From: Pseudomonas serbica
GTDB taxonomy: Bacteria; Pseudomonadota; Gammaproteobacteria; Pseudomonadales; Pseudomonadaceae
Length of the DNA: 64,000 nt
NCBI RefSeq assembly: GCF_028823535.1
Contig: NZ_JAQIYM010000013.1
Location: 62,001-126,000, forward strand
Direction of reading: 5' to 3'
Positions 52,983-60,132 of this stretch are shown one piece after another. Position 1 is the first letter of the stretch, and each line of letters opens with the position of its first letter. Below the pieces are notes generated by a model, which was given only the letters and a program-made list of their open reading frames with translations, was not told the origin of the DNA and made no database searches. The position numbers and the translations under genes are program-made.

Positions 52983-53993
52983 ATGAGCTCAATTGCTCTC
53001 GTCAATATTCACTCTCGCGTCCTCGAACTGGCACCGGGATTTTTCGTCAGCGTGATCGTTGCCACCGCGGCGGCCTTCCTTTCCGAGCACTATGGTGCGC
53101 CGGTTATGTTGTTCGCGTTGCTGCTCGGTATTGCGCTGAATTTTCTCGCCGGCGAAGGCAAGTGCAAGGCCGGTATCGAGTTCACCGCGCGCACTGTCCT
53201 GCGCCTGGGTGTAGCCCTGTTGGGGATGCGCATCACCCTGGATCAGATTGCGACCCTGGGCTGGAGGCCTGTGGCCTTGGTGGTGATTGTTGTGGTGGTG
53301 ACCATTGCCTTTTCTGTTCTGGCGGCCAAGCTTTTGGGCTTCAATCGCCTCTTCGGCATGCTCACCGGCGGTGCCACGGCAATCTGCGGCGCCTCGGCGG
53401 CACTGGCCCTGGCTGCCGCGCTGCCCAATCACCCGCAGAAGGAACGCGCCACGCTGTTTACCGTGATCGGCGTGTCGGCGCTGTCCACGCTAGCGATGAT
53501 TCTCTACCCGATGATCGCCGAGTGGTTTGCCTTGTCGCCGCAGGTGGCCGGGGTGTTCCTCGGTGCGACCATCCATGACGTGGCGCAAGTCGTCGGCGCC
53601 GGTTACAGCATGTCTACCGAGACCGGTGACACCGCCACCGTGGTCAAGCTGATGCGGGTGGCGATGCTGCTGCCGGTGATTCTTTGCGCAACGCTGATCA
53701 CTCGTGCTCAGGGTGCGGACCCAACGGGAAAGCGCCCTCCGCTGCTGCCCATGTTCGCTGTCGGCTTCCTGGTCCTGGCGTGTATCAACAGCACCGGTTG
53801 GATAGCACCGGCGGTGCAGGGATTCGTCAATGAGTTGTCGCGTTGGTGCCTGGTGATTTCCATCAGTGCCCTGGGGATGAAAACCCAACTGAAGGAACTC
53901 GCCTCAATCGGCATCAAACCGATCCTGTTGATGGTCGGCGAAACCGTGTTTCTCGTGGGTTTGGTTCTTCTATTGCTGCACTGGGGGCTGTAA
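52983..53993 (+). CDS. YeiH/PSE-family membrane transporter (putative sulfate/anion exporter)
   Basis: A 336-residue protein with about 10 helices and family motifs ALLLGIALNFLAGEGKCKAG, TAICGASAALALAAALP and GVFLGATIHDVAQVVGAG. YeiH-type proteins are annotated as putative sulfate or anion exporters; a sulfonate-linked role has been proposed for relatives. In this cluster it may export an anionic by-product (inference). ATG follows TTCACTTC without a clear ribosome site. Confidence 0.85.
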   Translation: MSSIALVNIHSRVLELAPGFFVSVIVATAAAFLSEHYGAPVMLFALLLGIALNFLAGEGKCKAGIEFTARTVLRLGVALLGMRITLDQIATLGWRPVALVVIVVVVTIAFSVLAAKLLGFNRLFGMLTGGATAICGASAALALAAALPNHPQKERATLFTVIGVSALSTLAMILYPMIAEWFALSPQVAGVFLGATIHDVAQVVGAGYSMSTETGDTATVVKLMRVAMLLPVILCATLITRAQGADPTGKRPPLLPMFAVGFLVLACINSTGWIAPAVQGFVNELSRWCLVISISALGMKTQLKELASIGIKPILLMVGETVFLVGLVLLLLHWGL

Positions 53994-54003
53994 AGCGCGG
54001 GTT

Positions 54004-54028
54004 TGCGAAGGCCGCCCCGGCCTTCGCA
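54004..54028. terminator. Bidirectional stem-loop between convergent genes
   Basis: TGCGAAGGCC, loop GCCCC, GGCCTTCGCA form a 10-bp perfect stem between the plus-strand YeiH gene and the minus-strand CMD gene. There are no strong T-tracts, so strength is uncertain. Confidence 0.55.
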
Positions 54029-54054
54029 TCAGAGCAAGAGGTGACGTGATGATT

Positions 54055-54456
54055 TCAAAAGGTGCCTGCGACCGGCCCCTCGTCGGCCAGTTTTTTGGCT
54101 TCCTCAATGAGGATCGGGGCGCCGAGCGCCATGCTGTGGATGCCCAGAATCGAGGTGAGCTGCAGCACCGCCAGGATTTCCTCGACGGTGACGCCCAGTT
54201 CCAGCGCCTTGCGAATGTGCCGACGCACACCGGGCGCATACAGATGAGTGCAGGAAGCATCGACGGCGATGGCGATCAGTTCGAAGGTCTTGGGGTCCAG
54301 AATCCCCTTGCGTATCGGGTGCGTGGCCATGCCGAAAAACTTTTCCACCCATTGCGCGTCCAGCTCGGCCAGCGGGTCCCAGGCGGGATTCCAGCTGCCG
54401 GCGTCACGCATGGCATCGCAGGTTGGGGTGCCAGGGTTGGTCTGTTCTTCATTCAT
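54055..54456 (-). CDS. Carboxymuconolactone-decarboxylase-family protein
   Basis: A 133-residue single-domain CMD protein (AQWVEKFFGMATHPIRKGIL; AVDASCTHLYAPGVRRHIRK; ALELGVTVEEILAVLQLTSI). The SCTH replaces the CxxC of AhpD, so it is nearer to decarboxylase-like members. Tandem regulator boxes lie 61-96 bases upstream in the sense orientation, and a divergent AraC gene follows. Confidence 0.88.
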   Translation of the reverse strand: MNEEQTNPGTPTCDAMRDAGSWNPAWDPLAELDAQWVEKFFGMATHPIRKGILDPKTFELIAIAVDASCTHLYAPGVRRHIRKALELGVTVEEILAVLQLTSILGIHSMALGAPILIEEAKKLADEGPVAGTF

Positions 54457-54516
54457 TTGCAGTTCCTCAAGGTTGAGTGGTTGCTTTCAACTCTAACGCT
54501 GCCGGTGCCCTCTGGC

Positions 54517-54552
54517 TTGACTCCAGGGGGCAGCGGCGTGACATCTCGGGAC
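54517..54552 (-). promoter_or_regulatory. Tandem AraC-type boxes between CMD and AraC genes
   Basis: Minus-strand boxes GTCCCGAGATGTCAC (54552-54538) and GCCCCCTGGAGTCAA (54531-54517), 21 bases apart, are nearly the same as the pair upstream of the DUF1302 operon. They lie between the CMD and regulator starts and could serve both. Confidence 0.65.
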
Positions 54553-54578
54553 ACGTGCAACGTATGGGTAATCGCTCA

Positions 54579-55613
54579 ATGAAAGGTCTTGTTCGCAGTG
54601 CCAGCCTCACCAACTACGCGGAAATTGCCCGCTCGTTGAACGTCGATCCCATGCAGCAGTTGCGTCTTGTCGGACTTGACCCACGCTGCTTGCTGCAACC
54701 GGACCTGAAAATTTCCATCGAAGCCGTAGCACAGTTGCTCGACAGCTCGGCGCGAGAGGCGGGCGTGGAAGATTTTGGCCTGCGCATGGCGGAAAGTCGC
54801 AAACCCTCCAACCTCGGCCCCCTGGCGTTGTTATGGCGCGAACCAACCCTGCGCTCAGCCTTGAAGGCGCTCCAGCAATTCCTCCATCTGCACAATCAGG
54901 GGCTGGTGCTGGACATCGAGGAAAGCGGCGGTGTGGCGGTGCTACGGCTGGAACTGGTGTCGGTCAACCACTTGTTTGTACGCCAATCAGTAGAGCTGGC
55001 GGTAGCGGTGACCCACCGAATGCTCAAGACTTTGCTCGGCAACCATTGGCATCCATCCGCGATCTGTTTCCGTCACTGCAACGCGCTGGAAGATAGCCGG
55101 CATCAGCGTTTGTTCGGTACAACGGTACAGTTCAACTGCTTGATGGACGGCATCGTCTGCCGCACCAGCGATCTCGACCGCGCCCTGCCCAGTGCCGATC
55201 CGGAAATGGCCCGCTACGTACAACAGTACCTGAACAGCATTCGCGAAGATTCCCGAACAGCATTGCTGGAGCAGGTGCATCAAATGATCTGGATGCTGCT
55301 GCCGACTGGGCGCTGCTCGGTGGAACAGGTCGCCGCGCACTTGGGACGCGACAGACGGACGTTGCATCGACAGCTGACGCGAGAGGGTGAGACGTTTTCC
55401 TCGCTGCTGGATCAAGTCCGCAAGGAACTTGCATCACGTTACCTGGCAAACCCTCACCATCCTTTGAGCGAAATTGCCGGCGTTCTCGGTTTTTCCGAAC
55501 TGAGCGCCTTCTCCCGATGGTTCAGCCGGCTGTTCGACTGCAGTCCATCATCCTGGAGAACCCAGCCCTCCCCGATCCCCCCAAGAAAGTCGTCTCTTGG
55601 GTTATTCAGTTAG
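54579..55613 (+). CDS. AraC-family regulator, paralogue of the one at 47 kb
   Basis: A 344-residue regulator aligned over its whole length with the 47-kb protein: GLVRSASLTNYAEIARSLNV, LLGNHWHPSAICFRHCNALE, HTH GRCSVEQVAAHLGRDRRTLH and HPLSEIAGVLGFSELSAFSR. ATG 54579 aligns with the paralogue start; ATG 54564 is an alternative. It carries a Pro-rich C-terminal tail absent from the paralogue. The two proteins probably recognise the related box families in this region. Confidence 0.88.
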   Translation: MKGLVRSASLTNYAEIARSLNVDPMQQLRLVGLDPRCLLQPDLKISIEAVAQLLDSSAREAGVEDFGLRMAESRKPSNLGPLALLWREPTLRSALKALQQFLHLHNQGLVLDIEESGGVAVLRLELVSVNHLFVRQSVELAVAVTHRMLKTLLGNHWHPSAICFRHCNALEDSRHQRLFGTTVQFNCLMDGIVCRTSDLDRALPSADPEMARYVQQYLNSIREDSRTALLEQVHQMIWMLLPTGRCSVEQVAAHLGRDRRTLHRQLTREGETFSSLLDQVRKELASRYLANPHHPLSEIAGVLGFSELSAFSRWFSRLFDCSPSSWRTQPSPIPPRKSSLGLFS

Positions 55614-55718
55614 AGGCTGTCGCAACGAACAGCCCATATAAAGCACCAGCTAGCGTGCGCCAGAAAGCAATGGCTTCAGAATTCACAAGACCAATCGGCC
55701 GCTGCTCGAAACTAGCCA

Positions 55719-55820
55719 ATTGCGACAGGCAGCAGTCGGCCAAAAAAAGGCTTTCCTGAAGGTCAGCTTTGGATCGGTTTCAGCCGGTCGTGACAGGCAG
55801 AAATCGGCCAATAGCGGACG
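55719..55820 (+). repeat. Dispersed intergenic repeats, copies 7 and 8
   Basis: A short copy (55719-55745, TTGCGACAGGCAGCAGTCGG) is followed by a long copy (55768-55820, TTTGGATCGGTTTCAGCCGG...AATAGCGGACG). The long copy matches 14518-14570 with two mismatches. The 55614-55907 gap has no gene. Confidence 0.75.
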
Positions 55821-55876
55821 TTTGGGTCTGAGTCTCGATTGGCTCAGACTCCGGAGTTGAACCTGCTGCGCTAAGC

Positions 55877-55900
55877 GAAAAAGGCGCCAAATGGCGCCTT
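55877..55900 (-). terminator. Rho-independent terminator after the dehydrogenase remnant
   Basis: Read on the minus strand: AAGGCGCC, loop ATTT, GGCGCCTT followed by TTTTCGC. It lies just after the TAA at 55908-55910. Confidence 0.8.
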
Positions 55901-55907
55901 AACGTTA

Positions 55908-56205
55908 TTAGGCGATTTTGATCACAACCTTTCCAAATGCTCCCCTCGCGAGATGCTCGTAAGCTTCTCGTGCTTTCTCGAACGGATATACCTGATCAAT
56001 AACGGGACGGATCTTGTGTTCGTTGAGGAACGCGTTCATCCGATCAAATGATGAGCGCGGCGCCACGGCGATACCGCGAATGGTCGTCTGGCGGAATATG
56101 AGTGGTATCAGATTGAGTTCAACGGTTTGCCCTGTCAAAAAGCCGATCTGCGCAATACGCCCCGATGCCTTGGTTGGTGCGACCGATTGATTGATGCCGC
56201 TAGTC
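55908..56205 (-). pseudogene. 3' remnant of a zinc-type alcohol dehydrogenase/quinone reductase
   Basis: Only the C-terminal about 95 residues remain: ATSGINQSVAPTKASGRIAQ, IGFLTGQTVELNLIPLIFRQ, VYPFEKAREAYEHLARGAFG and KVVIKIA. The catalytic N-terminal domain is gone. The break at about 56200 abuts unrelated sequence. The natural terminator is retained. Confidence 0.82.
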
Positions 56206-56394
56206 GCATGATGGCGTCCGTGATGCCTTGAGCATTCGTGTCCAGTGTTTCCATGGCCGCAATTGCGTTAGCGGCGGTACTCCCCACTCCATTCTCAGAG
56301 AGCCACTTAGTCACCTCTTCAATGGCCGCACAAATGGCGTGCAGTCGCAGCGTGAGAGCGTCGGCTGTGGCTCGTACTGGCGCGGCTGCCGACG

Positions 56395-56478
56395 CAGAAG
56401 ATGAGTCAGATTGACGAGTTGCTGCCGCTTAAGTGGCAACCAGCGTAATCAGGCGAGGTGGGTTCGCCAGCCGCTTAC
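56395..56478 (+). mobile_element. IS66-family 3' end remnant
   Basis: QKMSQIDELLPLKWQPA then a stop (56446-56448) matches the C-terminal end of IS66 TnpC. It is followed by GGGTTCGCCAGCCGCTTAC to 56478, whose complement starts GTAAGCG, the IS66 terminal pattern. Everything else of the element is missing. Confidence 0.6.
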
Positions 56479-56605
56479 GGGTGCCCGGAAGGTTACCCAT
56501 TAGCTTTACCGCTGACCACTCAACAGTAAGAGCAGTTGTCATATCGCCGATTAATTCCGGTTTTTTGGTGAATATCAGTGCAAGTTTAACCCAGAGACAG
56601 CTATT

Positions 56606-56920
56606 TTACGGCCTGACTTTTTTCATGATTTCTTCTATCATTTTAAGCGTGTCCGAGCCACGCCCCTCGATAAGCTCAACATAAAAATTGCTGTAAGCAT
56701 CCGAAAGCTCCCGATATTTCCGAAGGTTTGATTCATCCATGATGCGATGGCCTGGTATATCCCTTGCTTCAACTTGGGTATTGATCTCACCACGCTCAGC
56801 TGCGGATATCAAATGCTCCATTTGCCCGTACAAAGCCAGTGCTGCCGGTTCTTTTTCTTTATACAATTCGAGTTGTTTTCGCAATTCGATTGCGGTCTGT
56901 TTTAACGCTAGAATGTCCAT
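56606..56920 (-). CDS. Putative immunity protein for the adjacent toxin
   Basis: A 104-residue helical, charged protein (MDILALKQTAIELRKQLELY; LYGQMEHLISAAERGE; GRGSDTLKMIEEIMKKVRP). It begins 8 bases after the toxin stop on the same strand, has AGGA upstream, and is AT-richer than the chromosome average. Size and position fit a cognate immunity protein; no family was recognised. Confidence 0.65.
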   Translation of the reverse strand: MDILALKQTAIELRKQLELYKEKEPAALALYGQMEHLISAAERGEINTQVEARDIPGHRIMDESNLRKYRELSDAYSNFYVELIEGRGSDTLKMIEEIMKKVRP

Positions 56921-56928
56921 GCTAATTC

Positions 56929-58395
56929 CTAATTGTCAATTTCGCCAATGAGTTTTGCTGCAGACCACTCTTGCCGATTAGGCACCAGATATTGTACCGC
57001 CTCTCCCGTTCTCGTGATTCTACCCCCAAATTCTACCGTTGGCGCGACCTTGCTAACGAAAACTTCAGTAGGCTCAAGTGGCTTAATTTCAAAAATAGAA
57101 TATCTGGCATTTTCACTGATGACCGGCAAACCGAGTGAATCCGCTAGAGTTTTATCGGACTTAGCTGCCGCCTGCAATTCTTCCATTGTAGTGAAAAATG
57201 GTGAGTAGTCGGAAATGCCTTTTTCACCCACAGGTACGATCTTCACAAGCGGCGTTCTTATGCTAGTGGTAACGGGTACAGTACTTCCTGATGCCACTTG
57301 GCCAAAAGCTCTCTCTAAGAGACTTGCAGATGATGCCTTAGGGTCTGCCAATGCGAGTTTAGCGATGTATTTTTGCCCGTCCGCACTCTGGAGATAATTA
57401 TGGATTTCCTGGTTACTTAAGCCCCTTGGCTCAAATGTCTTTACCGACTTTCGTTTGTTTTCGGCTGAAACGAATTCAGTATCTTGCTTCGCGTAAAACT
57501 CGCGCATCTGATTTTCCCGCGCCAGCTTCTCAACTGAAGTGACCCCCCTAATCTGTAGCTCCGGATGCTCCAAAAGTAGTTTTTCGTTTTTCGTGAGCCA
57601 TACAGCGAACGGCCTGTTGGATATCTCTGATCGAAGCTTGGCACTTCTCGTCGCAATACTTTCCACGCTGTTGACCACACCCGCTTTCATCTGCCCTCGG
57701 GTGAGATAGGTGACAATTGCCGTCAGTAGCAGCAACACCAATTGCTCTTGCCCTTGGGCCAACTGTCTGGCTGCGCGTTCTTTGCGTTCCTGGATCATCG
57801 CCGCTGAACCGCCAGCCGGGTCGAGGCCTGGATTTTTCAAGCCGTCTTCCGCTTGCCACGCGGTACAAAGACCTTCAAATATCGTTGATAGGCAGGGCCC
57901 TATTCCCGCCGAGAAATAACCGGTGATGGCGTACAACCCCAGCGCTGCCATGATCAAGTTACCGACCTGCAATCCGACACCGGCGCCGATTGCTGCGCCA
58001 GGCACGGCGCCAGCACCAAAGCCAAGGGAGCCGACCGCTCCACCCAGAGCGGCGCCGATCGTCACGCTACCGCCCACGATCATCACAACTTCCTGCAACA
58101 GTTTGAGCAACACCGGCAGAATTTCGTTGATATTGATCGACGCCCATTTGCGGCTGATGTTCATCTGCATGATGGGGACAGATAGGGCCATCGCGTGGCG
58201 GACGTTATCGATCCGATGCCCGCCCACGTACCCTTAGGCTTGAGTGGCGCCGTTGCTGACGCGGCGGGTAAAGCCGTTCCAGCCGTCGTGGGCGCTTTGG
58301 AAGCCGTCATCAATGCCCTCATTCAACGCATTGAATTTCTGGTCGAAATTTCGTTCGATGTCGTCCCAGCTGGGCAGGTTGGTTAAAAGATCCAT
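56929..58395 (-). pseudogene. DUF6861-like polymorphic toxin with an in-frame stop
   Basis: One frame runs from ATG 58395 (MDLLTNLPSWDDIERNFDQK) to 56929 but contains TAA at 58234-58236 (codon 54); the family sequence resumes directly after it (GHRIDNVRHAMALSVPIMQ). The body has a Gly/Ala-rich helical hairpin (VGSLGFGAGAVPGAAIGAGV), PGLDPAGGSAAMIQERKERA and LLLLTAIVTYLTRGQMK, typical of Pseudomonas T6SS/pre-toxin proteins. It ends in a variable toxin tip (GGRITRTGEAVQYLVPNRQE). GTG 58227 could restart translation without the first 56 residues. The tip activity is not identified. Confidence 0.75.
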
Positions 58396-58486
58396 TTACT
58401 CGTGAAGTCCTTGAGAGGAGGCGGGGCTGCCACACTTGTTGAAAGCTCGGCCGGATACTGGCAGGTTGCCCATTTATGAACGCGAA

Positions 58487-58592
58487 TGCTCGAAAACATT
58501 TTCAAACGGGGGCTATTTTTTTCATCGCCGTTACAAAGGGCACTAATGTCAAACAGACATTGTTGGTATTTACTTAATGCTCAAATGCTCGC
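58487..58592. repeat. Toxin-locus upstream flank duplicated at 28.9 kb
   Basis: The block starting TGCTCGAAAACATTTTCAAA is about 90 per cent identical to 28922-29027. It shows where the collapsed copy begins. Confidence 0.8.
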
Positions 58593-58774
58593 AACCCTGT
58601 GCGGTAGGGGTTCAAGGCTGTTCTGATTCGCACGTTTCTTTTGAATTTCCTCGAAAGGGGGGAATTGGGCGGATGATCGTGATCCGCTGGTGAGCGTAAT
58701 GTCGGCTGCTCTTATAAAGCGGTGTAAGTAAAATGCGCATAGATGATCTGTTCGATACGCACATACCAAAGGGT

Positions 58775-58849
58775 GTCCTCACGCACCTGCCGACGCAGCG
58801 GGCGAGTGAAATTGAGCAGTTGCTGCCGCATAGGTGGCAACCGGTTTAA
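58775..58849 (+). mobile_element. Second IS66 TnpC 3' remnant
   Basis: VLTHLPTQRASEIEQLLPHR then WQPV and a stop: the C-terminus of an IS66-type TnpC from a different element than the one at 56.4 kb. No terminal repeat was recognised. Together the two remnants bracket the toxin locus. Confidence 0.65.
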
Positions 58850-58923
58850 TCACGCAAGGCGTGACGCCCTGATGCATACCTTGACCAGACACGCCGTAGT
58901 GACGACCGGCAGAATTGGGGGGC

Positions 58924-58954
58924 TTGAGCTTTCCCCTAGGGCAAGGAATAAGCT
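58924..58954 (+). promoter_or_regulatory. MerR-type promoter/operator
   Basis: TTGAGC and TAAGCT are separated by 19 bases, the long spacer typical of MerR-regulated promoters. The spacer contains the dyad CTTTCCCCTAGGGCAAG. It lies 31 bases before the MerR-family gene, so autoregulation is likely. Confidence 0.65.
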
Positions 58955-58984
58955 ACGTTTTCACCAGTAGAAACAGGAGTTTCC

Positions 58985-59797
58985 ATGCTTACCATCGGAC
59001 AAATGGCACGTTGTCACGGGCTTACTACCAAGACGCTTCGCCACTATGACAGCATTGGCTTGTTCACCCCGGCCCTGACCGGGCGCGACAACGGCTATCG
59101 TTATTACCAGCCCGAACAGATCATTACCCTGGGCCGAATTGTCTGGCTAAAGCAACTCGGTATGCCACTGGAGGATATCCGCATACTGGCGAACAGTGGC
59201 GGGCTGGACAGTGTCGTAAGCCACCGTGAGTCCCTGGAAGCGCATGCCCGCAAGCTCAAAGGTGCCATCGCCCGCGACCAGCAGGTGCTCGACCAACTCA
59301 CTCGCTACCTGGCTCAGCCAGAACGTTCCATGCCGGCGATGCAAACACCTGAGCGAATCTATTATCCATCGCTGCGAATCATGGGGATGAGCTGGCAACA
59401 ACAGGACGAAGGCACTATTGGCCAGATGTGGGAACGCTTCTTTCCACGGGAGAAGGAAATCGATCGTTTGCAGGATCCAGTCGGAACCTTCGGTGTCTGC
59501 CAGCCATTGGATGACGGCCAATGGCGTTATGTCGCAGGTTTGCCGGTGAATGCCGATGCACCACTGGTGCCAGGCATGGTGGAATTGCAGATACCCGCTC
59601 GCTATTACGCAAAGGTAGAGCATCACGGCACAGTCACTACGTTGCCGGAAACCTTCCGCGCCGCTTACAGTGAATGGCTGCCTGCTGCCGGCATGGAGCC
59701 AGACGAAGGGGTGGAGTTCGAATACAGCGGTGAGCGTTTCCTAGGCCCCATGCACCCGGACAGCGTGACCGAAATGTACATCCCGCTCAAAAACTGA
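58985..59797 (+). CDS. MerR-family regulator with GyrI-like effector domain
   Basis: A 270-residue activator. The N-terminal MerR winged helix is LTIGQMARCHGLTTKTLRHY, followed by a coiled dimer helix (about 85-115) and a C-terminal GyrI/BmrR-like ligand domain (PVGTFGVCQPLDDGQWRYVA; YYAKVEHHGTVTTLPETFRA; GPMHPDSVTEMYIPLKN). It is BltR/BmrR-like, so a hydrophobic or cationic compound is the expected inducer. No adjacent transporter is present; the target is unknown. AACAGGAG precedes ATG. Confidence 0.9.
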   Translation: MLTIGQMARCHGLTTKTLRHYDSIGLFTPALTGRDNGYRYYQPEQIITLGRIVWLKQLGMPLEDIRILANSGGLDSVVSHRESLEAHARKLKGAIARDQQVLDQLTRYLAQPERSMPAMQTPERIYYPSLRIMGMSWQQQDEGTIGQMWERFFPREKEIDRLQDPVGTFGVCQPLDDGQWRYVAGLPVNADAPLVPGMVELQIPARYYAKVEHHGTVTTLPETFRAAYSEWLPAAGMEPDEGVEFEYSGERFLGPMHPDSVTEMYIPLKN

Positions 59798-59977
59798 CGG
59801 CCACATAGAGGCAGGCTCCACTGCCTCTTTGACGCAGCAAACAGCGAACATTGGACAGCATCAGCTTTTGCAAATGGCACCTCCCTCATAATTACTGAGT
59901 GAAATGACGAGTCAGGAAAAGTCATCGTCCTTACACGTGTGCGCGGGGCAAACCTTGTTTCATGAGCGGCTGCTCCG

Positions 59978-60040
59978 GGTCGATTGTCGCCCTTTGGGAT
60001 GGGCAACAATCGGCCAGGAGCAGACATTCATGGTGGCCGG
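59978..60040 (+). repeat. Dispersed intergenic repeat, copy 9
   Basis: GTCGATTGTCGCCCTTTGGG then CAACAATCGGCCAGGAGCAG; nearly identical to the copy at 34758-34840. It lies between the MerR gene and kup; the 59798-60132 gap has no gene. Confidence 0.7.
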
Positions 60041-60132
60041 GATCAACTGCTGAATCAGACGCTGATCAAGGTGGTCTTCACACCGCTTGATCTGGGAACA
60101 AACAAGACCGCCAGTGCGACCTTGCTTACTCC

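Noticed and set aside
57246..57349. Plus-strand frames over the segment shared with 28.8 kb
   Set aside because: Antisense to the toxin; the shared block is explained by duplication of the minus-strand gene.
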